From contig CAJNDS010002198.1 in assembly GCA_905221605.1 (NCBI GenBank), positions 414,176-478,175 of the forward strand: a stretch of DNA of 64,000 nt. The letters run 5' to 3'. This document shows positions 48,181 to 58,617 of the stretch, piece after piece (the stretch's first letter is position 1; every line of letters begins with the position of its first letter). The notes below the pieces were generated by a model that searched no databases, was not told where the DNA came from, and saw nothing but the letters and a program-made list of their open reading frames with translations. The position numbers and the translations under genes are program-made. This stretch comes from Symbiodinium natans (Eukaryota > Sar > Dinophyceae > Suessiales > Symbiodiniaceae).

Positions 48181-49833
48181 ACACACACACACAGACACAC
48201 ATGCAGGACAGAAGAACAAGAATTGCAAAGCTGGTCCGGCAAAAAAATTTTGCAGATCTCAAGTTAAAAACCCACTTTGAGGGGCCAGACGTGCGTTGCC
48301 AGAAATTCATGGTTGCAGGCACCCCCAATTCTGGTCCCAAACTTGCTCCATTTCGTACTTTTGGAGACTGCATTGAGAGAACCAAACACACGACACAGAG
48401 ACACACGATACAGGACAACCGACGACCGCAAGGACCGAGGGACCCAAAGAAACATGCCAAATCACCAACCGAGTTGAATTAAAGGAAGGCCAAAATGCCA
48501 AAAAAACCAATAAGGAAGGAACATGGACACAAACATGAAACAGACAACAAATGCAGAGAGAGAACAGACAGGAGAAAAAAGCAAAACACGAAAAAAACAA
48601 CCAACAATCAATAGGATCCAAGAACTCCAGGACCCCAAGACCGGACACTTGGAAGACCAAGGAAGAGGAGCCAACCAAGATTGACAGAAGAGTGAAGAGA
48701 GAAAGATCCGGGAGCCTGGGAGCCCGTGCCTGGGAGGCGCCCTTCCAGGCCTGGCTTCTGAGCAACTTCGCGCGTATAGAACCTGTGAAGAGTTGCTGCT
48801 GCGCCTGCCACACCAACTCCAGGAACCTGACACCCAAGCGACTCAAGGCAGCCTCTTCACTCCATCAGCAGCTGAATAGGACAAGGTAAGACTTAGAGTG
48901 AGGAGAAAAATCAGCACAAGACCACCGAAAAAGACACAGAACCAACATGGACTAAAAAAATGTGCAAGACACCCTTTGGTGTTGAGACGCCCCTTGGTTC
49001 AAAAAGTCAGGTTGTTAAAGTGGCCCTTGAGACTCTTTTGGTTCAAAATTTTTTTTGGAGTTCCTGACTCTGCGGTTAGATCGAGCCCAAAGGTGTCTCA
49101 ACACTACTTGGGCAGAAAAAAAAACGTGTGTCTTAAAACCACTTTGATAGACTTTGAACCATGGAGTGTCTCGGATTTGCAGAGAGATCCCAAGAAATTT
49201 CTGCAGATGTTTTTTTGAGCTTGCCAGAAAGTTGCAAAAGTTGGTCTGAAAAAAGGAACCTTGAAATTATTCATCAAAAAAAGTGAGTCGAAAAAAAACA
49301 GCACAAGCAAAACCTGACAATCAACAAAAGTGAGACGATCAAAATGTAAAACCATCAAAAACAAGCTCTGACAACAAAACACATGTCAGATGTACTCCGG
49401 TGTTTCGCTCGCTTCGCTCGCACTTATTCACATTGTGGAAAGACACTTTGCCTTTTCAAAACGGTTCGGTTTGGGCGTCGCGCGCAACATGCACGTCTCA
49501 GCAGTACAGTTGAACTCGTCTCGTCCTGCAGTTGATTTCTGTCCAAACGGCACTGTCAGAGGCTTTCAAAAACGCTTGTTTCAAGCAATTTCAAATCGCG
49601 GACTTGGGAGGTCAAGAGGAGCTTTTTCACGGAGAAGACGCGCTTCCTGACCATTGTTCAAAGCACTTCTAAACGATGGAGTGTTGGAAGATTTGCCGGA
49701 TTCCTTGGCCATTGTTTCAAGCTGCTTTTTTCATCATCTTCAAAGATGTTTGAAAGCCACTGGAACGCACCTCTTTTTGCTTTTCAGCAACCGAATCTGA
49801 GCATCGAGGTCGCACCCCTCCAGCCCCCCACAG
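48180..49833 (+). repeat. Block D, copy 1 (full length)
   Basis: Starts ACACATGCAGGACAGAAGAA and ends GAGCATCGAGGTCG. This copy has about 180 bp (48842-49015) missing from copy 2. A plus-strand segment reading CEELLLRLPHQLQEPDTQAT (about 48787-48850) leads to ACAAG|GTAAGA near 48888, a perfect donor, so part may be an exon. The 86-codon frame at 49390-49650 is identical in copy 2, which reflects recent duplication rather than selection. Confidence 0.9.
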
Positions 49834-50204
49834 TTGCAGCCGCAACCAGCAGCAACAAGGACAACAATTCACGGGCTGCGAACACACAGACCACCTCCAC
49901 AAGAGATTCTACTTCAGCTCAACACGACAGCTGTCGTTGCAGGCGTGCTGTCTGTGGACAAAAATGGAGCAGCAATTCCCTAAAATTGGGGGGCCCGAAA
50001 ACAGGGCCCAAAAAAGCTTCCAAAATTGGACCTACTTGTTGGCAGAAAGAGAGGAGGTCTTTTCATTGTTTTACATGCTTGGGTCCCAAATTATGACCCC
50101 AAAATGGGCCCAAAATTGGGACCCCAAAAATGGGTTCAAAACTGCTTCTGCAACCCACAGCTGCAAATTCCATGGCGCTAAAGCCACCACAAAAGCACAC
50201 ACAC
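49834..50204 (+). repeat. Block A, copy 2
   Basis: Nearly identical to 41578-41945. Followed by a CA tract of about 9 units and block D. Confidence 0.92.
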
Positions 50205-51625
50205 ACACACACACAGACACACATGCAGGACAGAAGAACAAGAATTGCAAAGCTGGTCCGGCAAAAAATTTTGCAGATCTCAAGTTAAAAACCCACTTTG
50301 GGGGGCCAGACGTGCGTTGCCAGAAATTCATGGTTGCAGGCACCCCCAATTCTGGTCCCAAACTTGCTCCATTTCGTACTTTTGGAGACTGCATTGAGAG
50401 AACCAACACACGACACAGACACACGATACAGGACAACCGACGACCGCAAGGACCAAGGAACCCAAAGAAACATGCCAAATCACCAACCGAGTTGAATTAA
50501 AGAAAGGCCAAAATGCCAAAAGGAAGAAACATGGACACAAACATGAAACAGACAACAAATGCAGAGAGAGAACAGACAGAAGAAAAAAGCAAAACACGAA
50601 AAAAACAACCAACAATCAATAGGATCCAAGAACTCCAGGACCCCAAGACCGGACACTTGGAAGACCAAGGAAGAGAAGCCAACCAAGATTGACAGAAGAG
50701 TGAGAAAGATCCGGGAGCCTGGAAGTCCGTGCCTGGGAGGCGCCCTTCCAGGCCTGGCTTCTATAGAACCTGTGAAGAGTTGCTGCTGCGCCTGCCACAC
50801 CAACTCCAGGAACCTGACACCCAAGCGACTTGGCCCTTGAGACTCTTTTGGTTTAAAATTTTTTTTGGAGTTCCTGACTCTGCGGTTAGATCAAGCCCAA
50901 AGGTGTCTTAACACTACTTGGGCAGAAAAAAAAAACGTGTGTCTTAAAACCACTTTGATAGACTTTGAACCATGGAGTGTCTCGGATTTGCAGACAGATC
51001 CCAAGAAATTTCTGCAGATGTTTTTTTAAGCTTGCCAGAAAGTTGCAAAAGTTGGTCTGAAAAAAGGAACCTTGAAATTATTCATCAAAAAAAGTAAGTT
51101 GAAAAAAAACAGCACAAGCAAAACCTGACAATCAACAAAAGTGAGACGATCAAAATGTAAAACCATCAAAAACAAGCTCTGACAACAAAAACACATGTCA
51201 GATGTACTCCGGTGTTTCGCTCGCTTCGCTTGCACTTATTCACATTGTGGAAAGACACTTTGCCTTTTCAAAACGGTTCGGTTTGGGCGTCGCGCGCAAC
51301 ATGCACGTCTCAGCAGTACAGTTGAACTCGTCTCGTCCTGCAGTTGATTTCTGTCCAAACGGCACTGTCAGAGGCTTTCAAAAACGCTTGTTTCAAGCAA
51401 TTTCAAATCGCGGACTTGGGAGGTCAAGAGGAGCTTTTTCACGGAGAAGACGCGCTTCCTGACCATTGTTCAAAGCACTTCTAAACGATGGAGTGTTGGA
51501 AGATTTGCCGGATTCCTTGGCCATTGTTTCAAGCTGCTTTTTTCATCATCTTCAAAGATGTTTGAAAGCCACTGGAACGCACCTCTTTTTGCTTTTCAGC
51601 AACCGAATCTGAGCATCGAGGTCGT
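50205..51625 (+). repeat. Block D, copy 2
   Basis: Nearly identical to 48180-49833, lacking an internal segment of about 180 bp and some short pieces. Confidence 0.92.
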
Positions 51626-51707
51626 GCCAGGAAAGGGGACCTGGGGGTCCTAGTTTAGGGGGTCCATTTGGCCCGCAAAATTAACTACACCCCTCCAGCC
51701 CCCCACA

Positions 51708-52072
51708 GTTGCAGCCGCAACCAGCAGCAACAAGGACAACAATTCACGGGCTGCGAACACACAGACCACCTCCACAAGAGATTCTACTTCAGCTCAACAC
51801 GACAGCTGTCGTTGCAGGCGTGCTGTCTGTGGACAAAAATGGAGCAGCAATTCCCTAAAATTGGGGGGCCCGAAAACAGGGCCCAAAAAAGCTTCCAAAA
51901 TTGGACCTACTTGTTGGCAGAAAGAAAGGAGGTCTTTTCATTGTTTTACATGCTTGGGTCCCAAATTATGACCCCAAAATGGGCCCAAAATTGGGACCCC
52001 AAAAATGGGTTCAAAACTGCTTCTGCAACCCACAGCTGCAAATTCCATGGCGCTAAAGCCACCACAAAAGCA
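51708..52072 (+). repeat. Block A, copy 3
   Basis: Nearly identical to the other two. An insert of about 65 bp with TTTAGGGGG-like text (51625-51690) separates it from block D copy 2. Confidence 0.92.
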
Positions 52073-53102
52073 CACACACACACACAGACACACATGCAGG
52101 ACAGAAGAACAAGAATTGCAAAGCTGGTCCGGCAAAAAAATTTTGCAGATCTCAAGTTAAAAACCCACTTTGGGGGGCCAGACGTGCGTTGCCAGAAATT
52201 CATGGTTGCAGGCACCCCCAATTCTGGTCCCAAACTTGCTCCATTTCGTACTTTTAGAGACTGCATTGAGAGAACCAACACACGACACAGACACACGATA
52301 CAGGACAACCGACGACCGCAAGGACCAAGGAACCCAAAGAAACATGCCAAATCACCAACCAAGTTAAATTAAAGAAAGGCCAAAATGCCAAAAGGAAGAA
52401 ACATGGACACAAACATGAAACAGACAACAAATGCAGAGAGAGAACAGACAGAAGAAAAAAGCAAAACACAAAAAAAAAAACAACCAACAATCAATAGGAT
52501 CCAAGAACTCCAGGACCCCAAGACGGAACACTTGGAAGACCAAGGAATAGAAGCCAACCAAGATTGACAGAAGAGCAAGAAAGATCCGGGAGCCTGGAAG
52601 TCCGTGCCTGGAAGGCGCCCTTCCAGGTCTGGCTTCCATAGAACCTGTGAAGAGTTGCTGCTGCGCCTGCCACACCAACTCCAGAAACCTGACACCCAAG
52701 CGACTTGGCCCTTAAGACTCTTTTGGTTTAAAATTTTTTTGGAGTTCCTGACTCTGCGGTAAGATCAAGCTCAAAGGTGTCTCAACACTACTTGGGCAGA
52801 AAAAAAAAACGTGTGTCTTAAAACCACTTTGATAGACTTTGAACCATGAAGTGTCTCGGATTGCAGAAAGATCCCAAGAAATTCTGCAGATGTTTTTTTA
52901 AGCTTGCCAGAAAGTTGCAAGGTCTGAAAAAAGGAACCTTGAAATTATTCATCAAAAAAAGTAAGTTGAAAAAAAACAACACAAGCAAAACCTGACAATC
53001 AACTGAGACGATCAAAATGTAAAACCATCAAAATCAAGCTCTGACAACAAAAACACATGTCAGATGTACTCCGGTGTTTTGCTCGCTTCGCTTGCACTTA
53101 TT
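52073..53102 (+). repeat. Block D, copy 3 (truncated)
   Basis: Similar to copies 1 and 2 but more diverged, ending at GCTTCGCTTGCACTTATT, where the retroelement 5' region begins. Confidence 0.9.
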
Positions 53103-53680
53103 TTGTGAAAAGCAGAGCTCGCGCAGCAGTCTCTTTTTCACTTCGCACTTGAGCCAAACACCAAAGTGTTCAGCAAGCTTCAGTTCTTGCAGCAAGCTCT
53201 CTCCAAGAGCTAAGGGCTCCAAAAAGCTACGAATTCCATCTCAACTTTGTTCTACAAAGGAGGTAAAGCAAAAGAGCAATGCAACTGCTTTGGTCTACAC
53301 CTCGGGGACTTCAGGTCACTTCCGAACAGCAAAACAGCGAAGCTTCAGAGTCCACTCTGCACTCCTACTCCCATCCTACACGTCCAACGGCAACGAACGA
53401 AGTGGCGGGGACACGGAGTGAGTTACAACAAGACAGAACCTCAGAGTTCTGACACGCACTTCTTCACTACTGCTCTCAAGCAGTTCCAAGTGCTTCAAAA
53501 CTCATCCTAGGCCATGCCAACAAGACAAGAACATGCCAAAGTCAAGCAAGACATGCCACACATGCTTAAGGGCTTTGGGACAAACCAAACATGCTCATGC
53601 CAAGTCATGCAGCAGAAAAACTCTCATGCTTCTCTCTGTATGGTCAAACACCACATGGCACCAACTGGGCAAACACTACA
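53103..53680 (-). mobile_element. Retroelement 5' region (possible solo LTR/leader), copy 2
   Basis: Parallels the sequence upstream of gag at 38075-38660, starting GTGAAAAGCAGAGCTCGCGC and ending in CATGCCA-rich text. No gag follows, so this is an isolated fragment. Confidence 0.5.
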
Positions 53681-53960
53681 GGTGAATTTTTTTTCTTCAG
53701 CAAGCGCGAGAGCGTTACCCAGTGGGTGTCCTGCATGCAAAACGAATTCGCCCGGAGCCCCTTTGGGGCGAGACACAGTCTCTCGGGCAGTCGGTCACCC
53801 TGCTACGGCAAAACCACAGCTTACAAGCTGGGAATGTGGTGCACCCACAGGCCATCTACAGGGAACGATGTGACAGCTACTCATCAGGAAGAGGTTGCGA
53901 CCGCAGCCCTAAGGCTGGGAAAGGATGCCCCCAGAGAAGCAGCCCAGCTTCCACAGCCTC
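53680..53960. other. Spacer without supported gene
   Basis: Unique, GC-balanced sequence with plus-strand open frames but no recognisable protein character. Confidence 0.35.
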
Positions 53961-54704
53961 CTAGGCCGGGGTAGTGCATAGCCAGCGAACTTCTTCCCCC
54001 AAAGGTCCAAGGGTGTTGCAGATCTGGTCAAAACACGCTTGAGGTGGACCCCTGGAAACTTGCCGAAAGTAGCCCACATCATTTGGGCAGTATTTGGCAA
54101 CTACCCTCCAAAAGCCAGTCCATTCCGGCCTCCCTTGGGAGGGGCCCCAGTTGTTGGCATCGATGAAGGCCGGAAGGGGAACCACCCTCGTGCCGAGCGG
54201 CCTGTGGCTCAGGTTTGAAATGCCCACATCCTTGGCATCAACCCCACAGGCATACAAGTGCAACAAGGTGGCCAACGTGGCCAGGAGGTAGGAGTGAACA
54301 CGGAGACCATTGGCAGCATTTTCCTGGAGCCACTCACGGGCCTGGCAGCGATGCTCTTGCACGTGGTACAGGAAACGATGCAGGCCCGCACCTGGCTCTC
54401 CTTCAGGCCCTAGTCCAATCCACATGGAGCCACTGGTAAGGATGGGAGCCATGAGCCGGGGAAAACGCCGCGCCATATCAATCTCCGGACCGTTTAAGGA
54501 TGCATCATCCGTGAGCTTCAAGACCAACGCCTGAGACAGCTGGTAGCCTACACGGCTTTGTCCCCAGCCCAGGCGCGTGAGAACTCGGGCTTCCACCACG
54601 ACCTGGCGAATCGGGTCCCATGTAAGTGTGAGATCTGGAGGGAGGAAGTGCCGAGGCGAGGTGGGCCGCTTGATGTAGCTTGCTGCTTTACCAGCCGCGT
54701 GCAC
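53961..54704 (-). CDS. Kinase-like fold domain downstream of the LINE
   Basis: Open for about 247 codons. It reads VLTRLGWGQSRVGYQLSQAL then VLKL, like a glycine-rich loop and the ATP lysine, followed by a possible helix-C glutamate (GPEIDMARRF). Later, LLHLYACGVDAKDVGISNL resembles a catalytic loop with D-x4-N, and AFIDANNWG sits where DFG would be. HRD and DFG are not exact, so it may be a pseudokinase or distant kinase-like enzyme. Same strand as, and downstream of, the LINE; the frames between are broken. Could instead be an unrelated host gene. Confidence 0.4.
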   Translation of the reverse strand: MHAAGKAASYIKRPTSPRHFLPPDLTLTWDPIRQVVVEARVLTRLGWGQSRVGYQLSQALVLKLTDDASLNGPEIDMARRFPRLMAPILTSGSMWIGLGPEGEPGAGLHRFLYHVQEHRCQAREWLQENAANGLRVHSYLLATLATLLHLYACGVDAKDVGISNLSHRPLGTRVVPLPAFIDANNWGPSQGRPEWTGFWRVVAKYCPNDVGYFRQVSRGPPQACFDQICNTLGPLGEEVRWLCTTPA

Positions 54705-55787
54705 ACCCGGGGTAAGTCCTGAGCTTCTCTACGCATGCGTTGCCGCCGGCCCCAGGGGGACTCCTCAGCCTCAGGGGCCGGGTCTGCAGGGGGCCGGGCC
54801 CTGGACTCCGAGGGGGATCTAGGCCGTGCATGCTGGTTGGGAAGGTCACGGCTGGACGTAGCCCTTTCTGACCGCCTCCCAGGTGGAGGGGAATGGGTTG
54901 AATCACGCGGAACCGAACGCAAATCCACACCGGACCCTGCTACCTGAGGCCGCCTCCTTCGCGGAGGGGTGGGAGGGGAGGAAAAGGAGAGCGCCGACGG
55001 TCACGCCGAGGAGCCGGAGGGGGGGGAGGCGGCCAAGCCTTCGCCGCCGGTTGGGCCGACGAGCTGGAACCCCCAGGTGCCGCCTCCTCAGGGAGGGGTG
55101 CCCCTTCCTGCTGGTCGTCTCCTACAGGAAGGCCCTGGTCTATGCGTTGTTGCCTGCGGATGTGGGGTGGAGGTCGTCGCTTGGAATGCTGGAGGGTCGC
55201 CGTAGAGCGCCACGACTTCCCCTCTGCCATTCGTTGGCGCTGCTCGCGCCAGAAGGGGCCACGACCCCTGCCCTGCGAGCCCCCCATCACTGCTTCTTGA
55301 AGCAAAGGGTCTGCTGACCAGAGGGAAGCTCTTTCTTCTTCTTGCCAGCCGGCTTCGGGGCAGGCTCCCTTGCAAGCCCGGCTACGCGTGCACTTGCCCC
55401 AGGAAGGGAAACCACTTCCTTTGTTTTGCCAGACCCCACCTCAGACACGTGCGACTCTGCAGCCTTAGGAAGGGAAGCCGCTTCCTTCAGAGTTGAAGAA
55501 GAACCTGGAGAGTCCGGCCGCCCAGGAGGCGTGGAAACCGAGGCCTGGGCATGAAAGGACAGGGTTTGGTTGTTGTGAAGTTTTTTACAGGGTTTCTGGA
55601 GACCTAAACAAGGCTGAGAGTGGCCTGGAAGGACCCGGAGCACAGCCATCTACGTCCCTCATTTTTGAGCCGGTGCGTCGGGTGAAGGGTAGGCCAGAAC
55701 TGGGGGCCATTGTGGGGCATGTCAATGCACGGCTGAGCAAGCAAACGTTCTAGCCTATCCATCTCATGAACCTGCTGGAGGTAAAGC
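54705..55787 (-). pseudogene. Arg/Ser/Pro-rich linker region, frames broken
   Basis: Three overlapping minus-strand frames look coding: 55798-55604 (LQQVHEMDRLERLLAQPCID), 55649-55287 (STLKEAASLPKAAESHVSEV, KPAGKKKKELPSG), and 55305-54548 (FWREQRQRMAEGK, RSPSESRARPPADPAPEAEE). The first starts overlapping the RNase H stop, as a second ORF of a LINE might. Low complexity limits confidence. Confidence 0.35.
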
Positions 55788-57005
55788 TTACACTTCACAA
55801 GTGATTGACAGATTATTTGTTTTTAACCCCCCTACTTGCCAGACATGGCCACCTACTGCTTCCGGGACGTCCACTTTCGCCAACAAAAGCTGGCGCTTGT
55901 TAGGCCCTTTGGGTGGTTGGGGTTCCTGCCTTTGGCTTCGGGGGACAAAATCATCTTTTGAGGCATGTTTCAAAACAACCACAGCTCGCGACGCCAGGTA
56001 ATCGCAGATCCGGGTTACGAGCCTATCCAGGTCCTGGACTTTCCGCCCTGCTACAGGCGGTATGGTGGCAGCTCGTTTGCCTGCCAACTCGTCGGCGCAC
56101 TGGTTGGCCTGGTGTCTCCAAAGCTGGGAAAAGCCAAACCTAATTTCGAACTCACGGCTAGTTAGGTGGGATTTTACCCAAGTGGGCCTTATCCTACCAC
56201 GGTCCTCCCAGACCGGGCCCCAAAAAGCCGGGGTTGTTTTTTGAAAGGATTTTTTGGCGAGGGTCCTTAGGGCTGGTTTACAGTCCCCCGTGAGGTCAAC
56301 CTGACCAAGGGTGTGTTTAATCGTCTGCACAATAGCATAAGATTCACCGTGCGCGACGCTTGTGCCGGGGGGGGTGAGGCCGGACATGGTCCCTAACTCC
56401 TGAAACAGACCATCTTGAACCCGCCCCACGACGACAGACCAGCTCACTCTTCGCAATCGCGGATCCTTGGTGAACTTTCCCCCTGACGCGTCCGTAGCAA
56501 CCACCAACCCGTCTGCTACTACCTGGGAGGACGTGAGAAACACGCCTGTCTTGACCACTTCTAGGTCCCCCGAGGGAGCGACTGGGAGGTATTTAAGGGG
56601 AAGCATACCCCGAAGCCACAGGCAGTCATCAGGGAAACGGCGCTTCTCCGCCAGAACGTACCCCGGTAACCGCATGCCACCAGGGAAGGAAGGGCACTCA
56701 TACATGAGGTGACGCAAGGTGGCCCCGGGATCGCCACAAAACTTACAGACATCCTTGCCACCATTGCCATTATGAAGAATGGACCCTTGGAAAACAGCCC
56801 GATAGGCGTACCGGGTTGTTTTGGTGCGCACTGACTTGAGCAGGCGACGCGGGACCGTCCAATCGACCCCCCGCAGCACCCGCTGCCGACGAGGCCGATC
56901 CGATGCGACGAGACCTCTGGGTCTTGATGATGTCCGTGAGGAAAGACGAGGTTTGACAGACAACCGAAACCTCAGAGGGCTTGATTTCGAGAACACGCTC
57001 CTCAA
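55788..57005 (-). CDS. LINE reverse-transcriptase tail, zinc finger and RNase H
   Basis: Contains a Cys/His finger (VCKFCGDPGATLRHLMYEC), then an RNase H domain with all four acidic positions visible: VVATDASGG (D), AHGESYAIVQ (E), LTGDCKPAL (D) and NQCADELAGKRA (D). RNase H removes RNA from the hybrid during insertion of some LINE clades. The useful frame begins near 56900; the first 30 or so codons are out of frame with the true protein. Joined functionally to 56770-57943 by a frameshift. Confidence 0.7.
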   Translation of the reverse strand: MRSVFSKSSPLRFRLSVKPRLSSRTSSRPRGLVASDRPRRQRVLRGVDWTVPRRLLKSVRTKTTRYAYRAVFQGSILHNGNGGKDVCKFCGDPGATLRHLMYECPSFPGGMRLPGYVLAEKRRFPDDCLWLRGMLPLKYLPVAPSGDLEVVKTGVFLTSSQVVADGLVVATDASGGKFTKDPRLRRVSWSVVVGRVQDGLFQELGTMSGLTPPGTSVAHGESYAIVQTIKHTLGQVDLTGDCKPALRTLAKKSFQKTTPAFWGPVWEDRGRIRPTWVKSHLTSREFEIRFGFSQLWRHQANQCADELAGKRAATIPPVAGRKVQDLDRLVTRICDYLASRAVVVLKHASKDDFVPRSQRQEPQPPKGPNKRQLLLAKVDVPEAVGGHVWQVGGLKTNNLSITCEV

Positions 57006-57943
57006 AAACCCAGCGGGAAGGATCGTGGCCGTCGACCTGGAGGTCGCGGAGGTATTGACACATGGCAGAGATGGGTCCAGTGACCACGGGCCAACCGTGC
57101 TTCGCAGCCTCCAGCCGCTTCCAGACCACCCGCCAAGTGTCCTTTACTGCCTCCCATCCCATGCGGTTACATCTGGCCATCATCCTGAAAAGACTTTCCA
57201 CGTGCTGGGTTACCACAATAAGGTAGGGATCCTGAACCTCATGGGCCGTCATATCTAGGATGGTATCCGTGGAACCATATCGGCTCCTGCCTGCGTGTCG
57301 GGCTACCGCTGCGCGCATGGTTTTCATATGTTTAGGGGCAACCCCTTGTGCTTCATGGCCATAAAGACCCGAGGTGACCACACTAGAACGGTGCAACCGT
57401 AGCCGGACGCGGCGTGCCGGGATACGAAGCTTGCCCAACTTCAGGTTACGAAGGCTACCTACCCGAAAGCGTTTCTGGGCAGTAGTAGTCCTGCGCCGGC
57501 GGCCACTGCCACTATCAAGGCCTAAATCCTTGACCACGTCGACTATGTCAGGGTCCCCCGGCCGCAGCAGCTGTCGCAGCGCCGCGGCCGAGCGGGGTGT
57601 CCCGGCCACAAATTTTGTTTTCTCTTGGCTGAGGACGAGACCTTCAGCCTGAAGACTGGCCTTGAGCACTCGAAAGGCTTCATATGCCGCGCCCGCGGCT
57701 ATATCTGGCGAGGCATGGAGGGAGTCTGCAGAGACATCATCCAACCATACGTCGCAATGATGCAAGCCTGTGACTCGTTTCAGTCTGTGTAAGGGTTCAG
57801 ACATGGTGAGCTTGGCCACGGTGGGGGCGTACGGGCATCCCTGGATCATGCCCCGGCCTGGGAAAATAGTGGGGCTGGGCTGGGATTCACCCACCACCGT
57901 GGCCTCCTTGGTAGAGGCGAAGGGAAAGTAAAAGTTTAAAGGC
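56770..57943 (-). CDS. LINE reverse transcriptase, carboxy-terminal half, 5'-truncated
   Basis: Open from a stop at 57943. It reads PGRGMIQGCPYAPTVAKLTM (motif B region), then CDVWLDDVSADSLHA, where WLDD takes the place of the catalytic [F/Y]xDD of reverse transcriptases, then LKASLQAEGLVLSQEKTKFV. The thumb region follows. The fingers and first catalytic aspartate are missing, typical of 5'-truncated LINE insertions. The true frame passes to the RNase H frame near 56880-56920, after TDIIKTQRSRR; the last 40 codons here are spurious. The element is inactive. Confidence 0.68.
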
Positions 57944-58617
57944 TAATCTCAACCTTTCTAGAACACAGGTTCTCGGCACACTTTTACCTTCACTCGCGGC
58001 TCTCCACGAGGGGCGGTGCTTGAGCCTATATACAGTCGGGCATGAAAAGTGAAATGTTTGTTACGCCCTCTTTGAAACTCGTTGGGTGAAACGATTTTCA
58101 AACACCTTCTCACTTTTCTCTCATGCTCCATTGAGCTCATCTTTCCTTTTTCACATACCCCTTCGGGTTAACCTTCTTCTTTCTTCTTTGGCTCCTGGAA
58201 CAAATTGAAACACTTCTGTGCACTTGTGAATCTACCTCATGCACCAAATCTCATCTACTGCTTGCACTCACTTTTTCTCGCCAATGTCGAGCTCGTCGTA
58301 GTCCAGCAGTAACTCAGCATTTCGTTTCTTTGAAACTTGTGCTTTCGTTCGTGGTGCTCCGTGGCTTGCAACAAAACCATCATACCATTGCTTCGTAGCT
58401 TCTTTTGAAACACGAGACCACTGCACGCCTTTCTCACAAGCGGCTTTTGCATTGTCTCTTTGCTTTTCAAAGCACCTTCCATTTTCGCCATTGGCTTGGT
58501 GAAACGAATTGTTTGTGAAACTGATTTCTACCTTCCGGTCTTCGCAAATTGCGGTATTTGGGCCATTGCCCTCAGAATCCTGGGCTTTCGCCCTCTTCCT
58601 TTTCAGATCTTCAGCGC
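57944..58617. other. Junction between LINE and copia element
   Basis: About 670 bp of T/C-rich plus-strand sequence downstream of the copia polyprotein stop. It probably holds the element's 3' untranslated region and LTR, but no LTR pair can be shown because the other end lies outside the window. Confidence 0.4.

Noticed and set aside
49390-51462. 86-codon frame conserved in two copies (49390-49650 and 51202-51462)
   Set aside because: The surrounding non-coding DNA is equally identical, so conservation reflects recent duplication; the third copy lacks it.
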